Notes: generated from the sequence alone by a model not told the origin. 64,000 nt of DNA from Anaerolineales bacterium (GCA_016934715.1 JAFGSI010000004.1:186001-250000); one strand, 5' to 3'. Shown: positions 53,560 to 62,103, counted from the stretch's first letter. Numbers and translations: made by a program.

Positions 53560-53818
53560 TGGTCAGGAGGGCAATCCTGATTTTTGTTGCCGAGGAAGGT
53601 GAAAAGCTCGTCCAGTGCAGCGTTCTCAAGCCTGTCTGGCATGGGCCATCCTCATAAAGCTGCACTGCCTTCTGGCGAATCACAGGGCTGTGGCCGCGGG
53701 CTTTCTTGGTCGGAGTGTGCTTGTGACCACCAAAACAGCACCGAACCCTTTGACTGCCCGCTATGGTTGTGCCGATCTTGCGCTGCCTGCCAGCATGCGC
53801 ACATTTTGGACATTTCAG
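53560..53818 (-). pseudogene. IS1-like transposase relic
   Basis: On the minus strand, from a CTG in place of ATG: LKCPKCAHAGRQRKIGTT, then QRVRCCFGGHKHTPTKK and IRQKAVQLYEDG, the zinc-ribbon and HTH start of IS1-type transposases. After a deletion and frame change it resumes as LDELFTFLGNKN, the first catalytic-domain block. Everything else is gone. The rest of 53244-53860 holds no gene. Confidence 0.75.
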
Positions 53819-53866
53819 AACCCTGTTTTCCCCATCATTTCAGGCACTCCCCCCGATTAAAAATTA

Positions 53867-53894
53867 TTGACTCTCTCGGGCTTTGCGGTATAAT
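53867..53894 (+). promoter_or_regulatory. tRNA-Lys promoter
   Basis: TTGACT, 16-base spacer, TATAAT, 13 bases before the tRNA. Confidence 0.85.
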
Positions 53895-53906
53895 CACAAA
53901 CCGCAT

Positions 53907-53979
53907 GGCCGACTAGCTCAACTGGCAGAGCAATTGACTCTTAATCAATCGGTTCAGGGTTCAAGTCCCTGGTCGGTCA
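53907..53979 (+). tRNA. tRNA-Lys (anticodon CTT)
   Basis: 73 bases. Acceptor stem GGCCGAC/GTCGGTC (one G-U pair), D-arm GCTC...GAGC, anticodon stem ATTGA/TCAAT with loop CTCTTAA (anticodon CTT), T-arm CAGGG-TTCAAGT-CCCTG and discriminator A. No CCA is encoded. It has its own promoter and terminator. Confidence 0.95.
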
Positions 53980-53983
53980 CTGA

Positions 53984-54006
53984 AGCCCTCTCCATGAGGG
54001 CTTTTT
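53984..54006 (+). terminator. tRNA terminator
   Basis: AGCCCTC/GAGGGCT stem, 5-base loop, then TTTT. Confidence 0.85.
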
Positions 54007-54086
54007 GCTAATGAACACCCGTATCATAACGCGCATGGGAGACGGAAGCGAGGATGGGTGTGAGGAGGAACGAGATGCCGTACGTC

Positions 54087-54119
54087 CCAGGGCTTGAGGA
54101 GCATCTTCTCAAGCCCTGG
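54087..54119 (-). terminator. Stem-loop after the toxin-antitoxin operon
   Basis: 12-bp perfect stem (CCAGGGCTTGAG/CTCAAGCCCTGG), 9-base loop, 20 bases beyond the XRE gene stop. Lacks a T-tract in the leftward direction. Confidence 0.5.
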
Positions 54120-54138
54120 AATTTGCGTCTTTTCCAAA

Positions 54139-54447
54139 TCAACGAGGAACGACGCGCAGCTCGATCCGGGCATCCAGGGCCTCGGCGATGCGGTCCAGGA
54201 AGGACAGGCTGGGTACGCGCGAACCATTTTCCAGCCGGGTGATGGACGGCTGGTGTGTCCCCACCATCTCAGCCAGCTGCGTTCCCCGGCACCTGCGTCC
54301 GGGGCAGGTGTGGGTCGGGCCGCGCTGGATGCACAGGCGGGTGATCTGGTATCCGAGTTCAAGTGCGTCAGCCGCGGCGACAAAGGCGGGGTCGGCCCGT
54401 TGTCGGCTTTGCCAGTCTTTCAAGGTTGTCGTTGGTATTGGGTTCAT
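54139..54447 (-). CDS. XRE-family HTH protein (HigA-like)
   Basis: 102 residues. N-terminal TTTLKDWQSRQRADPAFVAAADALELGYQITRL is typical of HigA-type antitoxins. The HTH reads GTQLAEMVGTHQPSITRLENG and FLDRIAEALDARIEL. About nine extra residues (THTCPGRRC) interrupt the first HTH helix compared with the family, which may impair it. It is 15 bases after the PIN gene; the ribosome site AGGA touches the ATG. Third gene of the operon. Confidence 0.8.
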   Translation of the reverse strand: MNPIPTTTLKDWQSRQRADPAFVAAADALELGYQITRLCIQRGPTHTCPGRRCRGTQLAEMVGTHQPSITRLENGSRVPSLSFLDRIAEALDARIELRVVPR

Positions 54448-54462
54448 TCCTAAATACCCCGA

Positions 54463-54867
54463 CTACGTAAGCCGTTCCAGAAACTGAGCGGGGGACAGAA
54501 CAGAATTGCCCTGTTCTTTCCATCTGGCAAAATGTTTGGTGTTGCCGGTTACCAGCGCATCTGCCGCGCCGGAAGCAGCAACCTCGGCAAATGGCAGGTC
54601 ATCCGGGTCCGGCAGGGTATCGGCTGGCAGCGGCAGCGCCGTAACCCGTTCTCCGGCCAGGCGGATATACCCAACGACCGCCCGGGCGAGGGATGAGTCG
54701 ATCTCCAATTCCGGGCGGGCGAGGACATCCAGGTATTCACCCAGAATGCGGTCATCGTAAAGCAACTGGATCCGGCCGCCCATGACCAGGTCAACGATCC
54801 TTCCCGGCGTTCCATCCGGGTTGTGCAGGCCGCTCACCAGCATATTGGTGTCAAGCACGATGCGCAT
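54463..54867 (-). CDS. PIN-domain toxin (COG1569-type)
   Basis: 134 residues. MRIVLDTNMLVSGLHNPDGTPGRIVDLV, then EYLDVLARPEL, PDPDDLPFAEVAASGAADALVTGN: the acidic set D6, E44, D88-D89 and the D-A-L-V-T-G-N block are all present. Predicted RNase toxin. Eight bases follow the Phd-like antitoxin stop, and the XRE gene comes next. Confidence 0.9.
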   Translation of the reverse strand: MRIVLDTNMLVSGLHNPDGTPGRIVDLVMGGRIQLLYDDRILGEYLDVLARPELEIDSSLARAVVGYIRLAGERVTALPLPADTLPDPDDLPFAEVAASGAADALVTGNTKHFARWKEQGNSVLSPAQFLERLT

Positions 54868-54875
54868 ACGCCGGC

Positions 54876-55166
54876 CTACTTCTGGCGACGCGCCTGGCGT
54901 GTTTTCCCGACCAACGCATCTGCCTGCTCGACGGCCATCTTACTCCGCCCGCGTTTGCGAGCCCCTTCCCGGATGGCCGCCACTGCCAGTTGGGCACGTA
55001 CCTGTGAAAGCAGCACCACGAGGTCTTCCAGGCTGCCCTTGGGGATTCGCAGCATGATCGCCAGCGGTTCACCATCCACGGTGACGATAAGTTCACCTTT
55101 TTCGTCCAACTTCTTACGTAGCTCGGAGGGCTGGTTGCGCAACATGCGATAGGGTACGAATTCCAT
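54876..55166 (-). CDS. Phd/YefM-like antitoxin
   Basis: 96 residues. VPYRMLRNQPSELRKKLDEKGELIVTVDGEPLAIML is the Phd fold. The C-terminal half (basic, RKRGRSK) is the likely toxin-binding and DNA-binding tail. First gene after the promoter, with AAGGAGATAG before the ATG. Confidence 0.85.
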   Translation of the reverse strand: MEFVPYRMLRNQPSELRKKLDEKGELIVTVDGEPLAIMLRIPKGSLEDLVVLLSQVRAQLAVAAIREGARKRGRSKMAVEQADALVGKTRQARRQK

Positions 55167-55200
55167 TTCTATCTCCTTCTGTATACAAACTCGCTACAAT

Positions 55201-55229
55201 TATTCTACACCCCTCCTTTCCTTCTTACA
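55201..55229 (-). promoter_or_regulatory. Promoter of the Phd/PIN/XRE operon
   Basis: TTGTAA, 17-base spacer, TAGAAT on the minus strand, 35 bases before the Phd-like gene. Confidence 0.7.
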
Positions 55230-55380
55230 AGATAATCGGCACATGCCAGGGGCCGATTTGGTTCGCTCCCTGGCATGTGCGGCCTATCTTTTCAGGCGGG
55301 CATATTCGTTCTACAGGCCCACGCCTGTCCCATACGGCAACAGCATTCCCCATTCCACAGAAAACCAAACAGGAGGAACA

Positions 55381-55696
55381 TGACCATCCGAATCCGGAAC
55401 GATTCGACCTCGGCTGTCGTAGGCGGCTACGCCGTGGACAGCCAGCATACCGCGATCTGGCTCGAAATGGCCCCGCAGCATCCCAGACCAGCGCGGCGAT
55501 CTGGGTGGACCTCGTCCAGGCCCGGCGACCGTGGCTGGATCTTGGCGATAGGGATGTTGCCGGAAATGGCCTGGCCGTGCGCGGGCTTGGCAGCTGCTAC
55601 GAACGCCTGGTGGCGGACGCGCCCTGGAGTTACCCTGGGCCACAACGCAAGGCCGCGACTTCTGCGGCTGATCGTGTCACTCCTCGGGCTACAATC
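55381..55696 (+). pseudogene. Possible frameshifted gene ending in a repeat array
   Basis: GGAGGAAC precedes an ATG at 55381 that opens IRIRNDSTSAVVGGYAVDSQHTAIWLEMAPQ. After about 55480 a shifted frame (open from 55277) continues with TSAAIWVDLVQARRPWLDLGDRDVAGNG, AVRGLGSCYERLVADAPW. Both parts read like protein, joined by a frameshift. No family recognised. It runs into the 24-nt repeat. Whether it is decayed or a sequencing artefact is not clear. Confidence 0.3.
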
Positions 55697-55864
55697 CACC
55701 GGTCGTCCTTGGCCATAGTACACCAGAGATCCTCACCCACACGACGCCACCGGTCCTCACCAAAGATGCACCAGGTGTTCGCGCCCACACTACACCACTC
55801 ATCCTCACCCGCGATGCACCGCCCTCGGGTGCCCGAAATTCGGTGTTCCTCCCGGCAAGCCATG
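55697..55864 (+). repeat. Degenerate 24-nt tandem repeat, seven units
   Basis: Units begin CACC (or CGCC/CGGT) and end in AGTA, GATG, ACTA or CATG, with core TCCTCACCC. Plus-strand frame gives eight-residue units like HxRSSPxM; minus strand gives WCxxGEDx. Period is exact although copies differ. Follows the damaged frame at 55381. Confidence 0.75.
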
Positions 55865-55900
55865 AACTTGCCCCGAAAAAAAGGACAGTAAGTTAAGGTC

Positions 55901-55956
55901 GGACTGTAGACGAATTTGACGCAGTTCCAGTCTTTTGTCCAATTGGTCTACAGTCC
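55901..55956. repeat. 11-bp inverted repeat flanking a 34-base core
   Basis: GGACTGTAGAC at 55901-55911 and GTCTACAGTCC at 55946-55956 are perfect inverts. The core contains CCAATTGG. Could be terminal repeats of a small element or an RNA hairpin. Confidence 0.75.
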
Positions 55957-56002
55957 TAAATAGTTCCCTATTGCAGATCGTGTCGAATACAAGAAAGGAG
56001 CG

Positions 56003-56045
56003 GCGGGCAGGGGCTGCCGCCTTTGGGGCGGCAGCCCCTGCCCGC
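56003..56045 (-). terminator. Terminator of the three-repeat surface protein
   Basis: 18-bp perfect stem (GCGGGCAGGGGCTGCCGC), 7-base loop; leftward it is followed by TCCTTTCTTGTATT. Confidence 0.85.
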
Positions 56046-56051
56046 TATTTC

Positions 56052-57587
56052 TCATGGATGGGAGTTGCCGGTGGTGATGTACAGGGTTCCCGGGATGCTC
56101 TCGCCGGGCCAGAAGCTGCCGACCCAGATATCGGTCCGTCCGCCGGGAAGCAGGGCGTCGAGCTCGATCAGGGGGCTGTATACGCCGGGCTCATAATCAT
56201 CGTTGCAGACCCACTCGGCATAGACGGTATTGATGATCATGGTGGTATCGGCACCTTCGTCGTCAGGAACAAAATAGATCCGCAGGTCGGTGGCGTTGCC
56301 CTCCCACCAGAAACTGAAGGTCGGCTCGGGGCTGGCGTAGCCGGTGCAGCCGTCCCCGAGATGCTGGTCCCAGACGTCCACCGGGCCGCCGGCGACGATC
56401 TCAACGGTGAAGGGATCGGGTGCAAAACTCGCCTCGAGGAGTGTCTCGCCATACACCGAAGGCAGGCTGTAATCGAGATCCGGGCCGGTGTTGCTGCCCC
56501 CGCCCCCGCCCCCGCCCAGGCTGCCGGGGTTGACGTCCGGGTCCGAGGTGACGTAGAGCGTTCCCGGGGCGGTCTCGTCGGACCAGTAGGTGCCGACCCA
56601 GATGTCGTAGCGGCCTTCGCCCGGGTTGCGGATCGTGATCAGCGGGTCATAGCTGTAGCCCGAATCGTCGTTGCACAGCCAGCCCCCGTCGGGGGTGTTG
56701 ATCACCAGGGTCGTATCTTCGTTCTGGTCGCCCATGAAGAAGATGTTCAGTTCACTGGTCGAGCCGGACCAGTAGAGGCTGAAGCTGGGGGCAGTCTCCG
56801 TGTAGCCGGTGCAGCCGGAGCTGAGGCCCAGCATGTAGACATCCACCGGACCGCCGGCGGTCACGAAGACCTCGTAGGGGTCGGGCGAGAAGCCGCCGGA
56901 GAGCGAATCGGAGCCGTAGGTCGGGGAGGCGTTCAGGTCCAGGGGCGGTCCGTCATAGTCGCGCAGGTCGTAGCCCCCGTAGGGGTTCTGCGGGTCGAAG
57001 CCCAGTTCGGTGATGAACAGGGTCCCGCTGCTGGTTTCGCCCTGGGTCAGGCCGCTGACCCAGATGGTGTAGACTCCGTCGATCGGGTCGAAGATGTCGA
57101 CCATCGGATCGAGGCCGCCGGTGCTGGCGTTGTCGTTGCAGTACCACTGCCCGTCGGGGGCGCTGATCAGCAGGGCGGTGTCTGCGCCGGTGTCGGAGAC
57201 GAAGTAGAGTCGCACTGAGCCGAAGTCGTGGCCGCGCCAGTGGAGGGCGAAGTTGGGCTCGCGTTCGGTGAAGCCGACGCAGCCAGCCCCCAGGTCCATG
57301 CGGGTGGTGTCGCGCGTCCCGCCGGCGTCGGTCGTGGCGATGAAGGGGTCGGGCAGGAAGCCGCTTTCGACCGTCAACGGGCCCGAGCGGGGCGTGGCCA
57401 GCGGGTCCAGGCTGCTGGCGAGCATGAAATCCAGCATCCCGGCGCGGTACAGGAAGGTCCCGCCGACCGCCAGCACCAGGCAGCACAGGCACAGGATCAC
57501 GACCACGATCCCGGCGATGATCCAGGCCTTGTTGTTCGACCGGGAGGAGGCGTCTTGAGGGCTGGGAGGGTATTCTTCGACAACCAT
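56052..57587 (-). CDS. Membrane-anchored surface protein with three PPC-like repeats
   Basis: 511 residues. A cytosolic N-terminus with a TM at about 23-48 is followed by three copies of a beta-domain of about 120 residues (starting near 75, 225 and 385). Each copy has P-D-P-F/Y, GCxGxxxxxPxFxxxW, LRxxF, W.CNDD and a YDIWVG/TIWV turn. The second and third copies are joined by a Gly-rich linker. The same domain forms the sensor end of the kinase at 23243-25165. Cell-surface; ligand unknown. AAGGAGAACC precedes the ATG. Confidence 0.85.
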   Translation of the reverse strand: MVVEEYPPSPQDASSRSNNKAWIIAGIVVVILCLCCLVLAVGGTFLYRAGMLDFMLASSLDPLATPRSGPLTVESGFLPDPFIATTDAGGTRDTTRMDLGAGCVGFTEREPNFALHWRGHDFGSVRLYFVSDTGADTALLISAPDGQWYCNDNASTGGLDPMVDIFDPIDGVYTIWVSGLTQGETSSGTLFITELGFDPQNPYGGYDLRDYDGPPLDLNASPTYGSDSLSGGFSPDPYEVFVTAGGPVDVYMLGLSSGCTGYTETAPSFSLYWSGSTSELNIFFMGDQNEDTTLVINTPDGGWLCNDDSGYSYDPLITIRNPGEGRYDIWVGTYWSDETAPGTLYVTSDPDVNPGSLGGGGGGGSNTGPDLDYSLPSVYGETLLEASFAPDPFTVEIVAGGPVDVWDQHLGDGCTGYASPEPTFSFWWEGNATDLRIYFVPDDEGADTTMIINTVYAEWVCNDDYEPGVYSPLIELDALLPGGRTDIWVGSFWPGESIPGTLYITTGNSHP

Positions 57588-57681
57588 GGGGTTCTCCTTT
57601 TTGACAGGGCTAGAATACGCATATTATATATCCGCTTTCTACCCCTGTGTGGGCCGAACCTGGACAAACCCAATTGGGTGA

Positions 57682-57710
57682 TTGTCCTGGGCGGATTTCC
57701 TCTTTATACT
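57682..57710 (+). promoter_or_regulatory. Promoter of the DUF2804-MFS-GH2 operon
   Basis: TTGTCC, 17-base spacer, TATACT, 52 bases before the ATG. Confidence 0.75.
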
Positions 57711-57761
57711 CTTTATACCCTGACCGGGGCGTGGTAAAACTGATCCTGGAGGCCCTTGACG

Positions 57762-58796
57762 ATGCAGACCGAACTCACCCAACCTGGTCCATTGCTGGAT
57801 ACGCGCGGCCGCCTGACCCAGGTCGGCTGGGCGCGCCAGCCGTTGCTGGACTGCAATCTCGAAGAGGCGCGATTTTTCGCCCTGCGCCTCTTCCAGCCTT
57901 TACGCATCAAGCGCTGGGATTACTATGCCGTCTTCACCCCGCGCCGCTTCTTCTCGGCCACGATCGCCGACCTGGGGTATGCCGGCAACATCTTCGTCTA
58001 CACCCTCGACTTCATCACCGGGGCCCTGCACGAGGAAGGGCTGGTCATTCCACTGGGCAGGGGCATTGACCTGCCGTCCAACAGCTGGGAGGGGATCAGC
58101 CGCTTCGAGAACAACAAGGCCAGCCTGGAGTTCAGCGTCGCGGCGGACCGGCGCCGGCTGGCGGTCTCCTGGCCGGGCTTCGCTGGAGGGCGCGGCATCC
58201 AGGCCGACATCACCCTGCACTGCCCGCCCGGGAACGAGTCGATGAACATCGTCATCCCGATCGCCGGGAAGCGCTTCTATTACAATCGCAAGATCAACTG
58301 CCTGCCGGCCGAAGGGAAGCTGCACTACGGGGAGCTGAGCGAAGAACTCACACCGGACACCAGCATGGGCTCGCTCGACTGGGGTCGCGGGGTCTGGGAG
58401 TACCAGTCCTTCTGGAACTGGGCCTCGGCCTCCGGACGTCTGCCGGATGGGCGTCCGGTCGGCCTGAACCTGGGCTGCGGTTTTGGCGACCTGTCGGCCG
58501 CCACCGAGAACGCCCTGGTGCTCGACAACCGCATCCACAAGCTCGACCAGGTCAGGTTCGATTACGTGTCAGGGGATTATATGAAAATGTGGCATTTTAC
58601 CGACAACCAGGGCCGCCTCGACCTGACCTTCGTGCCCTTCAAGGACCGCACGGCGCGCACCAACCTGGGGATCATCTTCAGTGAGGTCCACCAGATGTTC
58701 GGGCGCTACCAGGGCCGGGTGGTCAGTGATTCCGGTGAGGCGATCCAGATCGCAGACCTGGTCGGTTTTGCCGAGGAACACCACGCCCGCTGGTAG
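57762..58796 (+). CDS. DUF2804-type protein
   Basis: 344 residues. LLDTRGRLTQVGWARQPLLDCNLE at the start and later GSLDWGRGVWEYQSFWNWASASGRLPDGRPVGLNLGCGFGD are typical of DUF2804. No signal or TM; predicted beta-rich. Uncharacterised family; the position before a sugar-type MFS transporter and a GH2 enzyme suggests a link with glycoside or lipid metabolism. CTGGAGG ribosome site. Confidence 0.85.
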   Translation: MQTELTQPGPLLDTRGRLTQVGWARQPLLDCNLEEARFFALRLFQPLRIKRWDYYAVFTPRRFFSATIADLGYAGNIFVYTLDFITGALHEEGLVIPLGRGIDLPSNSWEGISRFENNKASLEFSVAADRRRLAVSWPGFAGGRGIQADITLHCPPGNESMNIVIPIAGKRFYYNRKINCLPAEGKLHYGELSEELTPDTSMGSLDWGRGVWEYQSFWNWASASGRLPDGRPVGLNLGCGFGDLSAATENALVLDNRIHKLDQVRFDYVSGDYMKMWHFTDNQGRLDLTFVPFKDRTARTNLGIIFSEVHQMFGRYQGRVVSDSGEAIQIADLVGFAEEHHARW

Positions 58797-58811
58797 CACC
58801 ATGGAGCCTCG

Positions 58812-60101
58812 ATGACGGATAAACGCAGCTTGCCCCCACGGATCTGGACCGCCCTGCTGTTGCTTGGTTTTTCAGGCCAGCTGGCCTGGGGCGTGGAGAA
58901 CCAGTATTTCAATACCTTTCTGTACGAAAACATCACCCCCGACCCGCGCCCGATCTCATGGATGGTCGCCGCCTCGGCCCTGACTGCCACCTTGACCACC
59001 ATCCTGATGGGGGCTCTCTCCGACCGCACCCGGAAGGGCTGGGGGAAACGCAAGCTTTTCATCCTGGCCGGCTACCTGGCCTGGGGCGTCTTCACGGCTC
59101 TTTTCCCGGCGGCGGCCTACCTGCGGCCGGTCGGGCTGGCGATCGGGATCGCGATCCTGTTCGACTCGATCATGACCTTCTTCGGTTCGACGGCCAACGA
59201 CGCGGCCCTCAATGCCTATGTCACCGATGTGACCACGGACCAAAACCGCGGCCGGGTGGTCGGCGTGATGCAGATCTTGACCTGGGTGGCGATCCTGATC
59301 GTCTATGGGGCTTCCGGCCTGATCATCGACGCCTGGGGATATTTCACGTTCTTCTACATGGTCGGCGGGCTGGTCTTCGTTCTCGGCCTGGCCGGCGGGC
59401 TGCTGGTCCGCGAGACGCCGGACACGAGTCCCGTGCAGGGATCGTACTGGGGTCAGATCGCTGATTCTTTCCGGACCCGCACCCTGCGCAAGAACCGCGA
59501 CCTGTTCCTGCTCCTGTTCGCCCTGACGCTGTATGGTATTGCCGAACAGATCTTCTTTCCCTACCTGATCATCTACCTCAACCACCACCTGCAGCTGCCC
59601 ACGACCCAGTCCTCGCTGGTGATCTTCGTCTGCATCCTGGTCGGCGGCATCCTGCTGGCCTATCCCTTCGGTCTGCTGGCGGACCGGGTCGGGCGCCGCA
59701 AGCTGGCCTTCGGGGCGATCTTCATCAAGATGACCGGGTTGATCCTCTTCTCGCTGACCGGCGACCTGCTGTTCCTGACCCTGACCGGCATCCTGTGGCT
59801 GGCGGGCATGTCGGCCTGGATGATTGCCACCGGCGCCTGGACCAAGGACCTGTATCCCGAGGACAGGCGTGGCCAGTTCGCTGGTTATTTTATCCTGTTC
59901 ACTGTCGCCTTTACGATGATCCCCGGACCATTGATCGGTGGCTGGCTGGCGAGCACGTTCGGCACCCCGATCGTCCTGGACGGCCAACCGGGCTTTGTCC
60001 CGCCGCCGCTGGTCTTCCAGATCGCCGGACTGGCCACCTTGCTGGCGGCACTGCCGCTGTTGGCCGTGAAGGACCGCAGACCTGACAAGGAAGACTCATG
60101 A
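58812..60101 (+). CDS. MFS transporter (GPH/sugar-type)
   Basis: 429 residues, 12 TM segments. Loop 2-3 has GALSDRTRKGWGKRKLFILAGY and loop 8-9 has PFGLLADRVGRRKLAFGAI, the major-facilitator loops. WGVENQYFNTFLYENITPDPRPISWMVAASALTA resembles glycoside-pentoside-hexuronide carriers. Its stop overlaps the GH2 start (ATGA), so it most likely imports the GH2 substrate. Confidence 0.88.
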   Translation: MTDKRSLPPRIWTALLLLGFSGQLAWGVENQYFNTFLYENITPDPRPISWMVAASALTATLTTILMGALSDRTRKGWGKRKLFILAGYLAWGVFTALFPAAAYLRPVGLAIGIAILFDSIMTFFGSTANDAALNAYVTDVTTDQNRGRVVGVMQILTWVAILIVYGASGLIIDAWGYFTFFYMVGGLVFVLGLAGGLLVRETPDTSPVQGSYWGQIADSFRTRTLRKNRDLFLLLFALTLYGIAEQIFFPYLIIYLNHHLQLPTTQSSLVIFVCILVGGILLAYPFGLLADRVGRRKLAFGAIFIKMTGLILFSLTGDLLFLTLTGILWLAGMSAWMIATGAWTKDLYPEDRRGQFAGYFILFTVAFTMIPGPLIGGWLASTFGTPIVLDGQPGFVPPPLVFQIAGLATLLAALPLLAVKDRRPDKEDS

Positions 60102-62047
60102 CCTGGAAACCCGTCCCTGGTGACCTGATGACCCGCTGGGCGAAGGCCGTCCTGCCCGAGCTGCCCTGGCCCGAGTATCCGCGTCCGCAGATGGCCCGCC
60201 CGGAATGGCTCAACCTCAACGGGTTGTGGAACTACGCCGTGACCCTGATCGGCGAACGCGGCCCGTTGCTCGAGCCCCTGTTCGGCGGCGAGAGCCGGGA
60301 CGGCATGGCGGCCAGGGAGGAGGATCCGGTCTCTCCCCTGTTCCTGCGCGATCGGGGGACCATCCTGGTGCCCTATCCGATCGAGTCGGCTCTCTCGGGC
60401 GTCAAACGCCAGCTTCAGCCGGATGAGCGCCTGTGGTACTGGCGCACCTTCACGATCCCCGGCGAGTGGCATGGCAAACGCATCCTGCTGCACTTCGGGG
60501 CGGTGGATTGGGAGACTGTCGTGTGGGTCAACCAGGCCCAGGTCGGCCTGCATCGAGGGGGCTACCTGCCGTTCAGTTTCGAGGTGACTCCCTTCCTGCG
60601 GGAGGGCGGGAACGAGATTGTCGTCGCCGTCTGGGACCCGAGCGACACACACTGGCAGCAGCGCGGCAAACAGGTTCTCGATCCGAAGGGCATCTGGTAT
60701 ACCCCGGCCTCGGGCATCTGGCAGACCGTCTGGCTGGAACCGGTTCCGGCAGCCTACATCGCCGGTTTGAGGGTCACGCCCAATCTGGACAAGGAGGCCG
60801 TGCACGTGGCGGTCGACCTCCGCCCGGGGATCAGGCATACGTTCGGGATGCCCCCCCCGGCCGGGAACGAGCAGCAGTTCCTGGAGGGGACCGAGATCAT
60901 CCCGGAGCGGGCGGACGCTTCGGGCGCGGCGCGCCTGCCGCCGGTCCGGGTGCGGGTGTACGACTCCGGCAAGCTGGTTGCCGACCAGCAGATGGAGATG
61001 GGCTCGAAGGGGCTGACCCTGGCGATTCCTGCCCCCAAAACCTGGTCGCCCGATGATCCGCACCTATACAACCTGGTGGTCGAAACGGACGACGACCTGG
61101 TCGAGAGCTACTTCGGGATGCGCAAGTTCAGCCTGGGCACCGATTCGCTCGGACGGACGCGCCTGTGCCTGAACGACCGGCCGCTGTTCCAGTTTGGGCC
61201 GCTCGACCAGGGCTACTGGCCCGACGGCCTGTATACCCCGCCGACCGATGCGGCCATGCGCGCCGACCTGGAGGCGATCAAGGGCCTGGGCTGCAATATG
61301 CTGCGCAAGCACATCAAGGTCGAGCCAGCCCGCTATTATTATTACTGCGATCAGATGGGCCTGATCGTCTGGCAGGACATGATCAACGGCGGCCGCTCGC
61401 AGAGCGAACTGGAGGCGATCCTGTCGCTGGTCTTCCCCTCGAGCCGGCGCGACGACCGTTCGTATTGGCGCTTCGGGCGCAGCGACCCCGAATCGCGCGA
61501 GGACTTCCACCGCGAACTGCGCGCCCTGGTCGACCACCTGTACCATTTTGCCTGCATCGGCGTCTGGGTGACGTTCAACGAGGGTTGGGGGCAGTTCGAT
61601 TCCGTCTCCATTTCGCAGTGGCTTAAATCCTATGATCCGAGCCGCCTGGTGGATCACGCCAGCGGCTGGTTTGAACAGGGCGGCGGCGATTTCAGGAGCC
61701 GGCACATCTACAGCCTGGCGCTCAAGCCCGAGCCGATGGAGTCGCGCCGGGCGATCGCCCTGACCGAGTTCGGTGGCTACAGCCTGAAACTGGACGGACA
61801 CCTGTGGAACCCGGAGCAGGAGTTCGGTTACAAGAAGTTCGATGATCGCCAGGCGCTGACCGAGGCCTATCTGGGCCTGATCGAGGAGCAGCTGATCCCG
61901 TGGGTCAAGGCCGGGCTCTCGGCTGCCATCTATACCCAGACCACTGACGTGGAAGGTGAGGTCAACGGCTACCTGACCTATGACCGGGAGGTCGAGAAGA
62001 TGAATTTCGACCGCCTGCGGGAGGTCCATCGCAAGTTGTGGAAATAG
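60098..62047 (+). CDS. GH2-family glycoside hydrolase
   Basis: 649 residues. Sugar-binding jelly roll (about 30-210: LNLNGLWNYAV, WYWRTFTIP, LHFGAVDWETVVWVN), Ig-like domain (about 220-345) and TIM barrel. The acid/base is in VTFNEGWGQF near 494 (Asn-Glu pair) and the nucleophile in ALTEFGGYS near 557. No signal peptide, so it works in the cytosol on a sugar brought in by the MFS protein. Beta-galactosidase/glucuronidase-type; the exact sugar is not decided. Confidence 0.9.
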   Translation: MTWKPVPGDLMTRWAKAVLPELPWPEYPRPQMARPEWLNLNGLWNYAVTLIGERGPLLEPLFGGESRDGMAAREEDPVSPLFLRDRGTILVPYPIESALSGVKRQLQPDERLWYWRTFTIPGEWHGKRILLHFGAVDWETVVWVNQAQVGLHRGGYLPFSFEVTPFLREGGNEIVVAVWDPSDTHWQQRGKQVLDPKGIWYTPASGIWQTVWLEPVPAAYIAGLRVTPNLDKEAVHVAVDLRPGIRHTFGMPPPAGNEQQFLEGTEIIPERADASGAARLPPVRVRVYDSGKLVADQQMEMGSKGLTLAIPAPKTWSPDDPHLYNLVVETDDDLVESYFGMRKFSLGTDSLGRTRLCLNDRPLFQFGPLDQGYWPDGLYTPPTDAAMRADLEAIKGLGCNMLRKHIKVEPARYYYYCDQMGLIVWQDMINGGRSQSELEAILSLVFPSSRRDDRSYWRFGRSDPESREDFHRELRALVDHLYHFACIGVWVTFNEGWGQFDSVSISQWLKSYDPSRLVDHASGWFEQGGGDFRSRHIYSLALKPEPMESRRAIALTEFGGYSLKLDGHLWNPEQEFGYKKFDDRQALTEAYLGLIEEQLIPWVKAGLSAAIYTQTTDVEGEVNGYLTYDREVEKMNFDRLREVHRKLWK

Positions 62048-62067
62048 GTGGATTGCCAGGCCATGAT

Positions 62068-62103
62068 GATCGCCAAGACCCCGTGGCGTGGGTCTTGGCG
62101 ATC
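62068..62103 (+). terminator. Terminator of the GH2 operon
   Basis: 14-bp perfect stem (GATCGCCAAGACCC/GGGTCTTGGCGATC), 8-base loop, followed by CTGGTTCTTG. The remaining 62104-62381 shows no gene. Confidence 0.7.

Noticed and set aside
55697-55864. 24-nt repeats as a CRISPR array
   Set aside because: Units are contiguous and too variable, with no spacer and no cas genes in the window.
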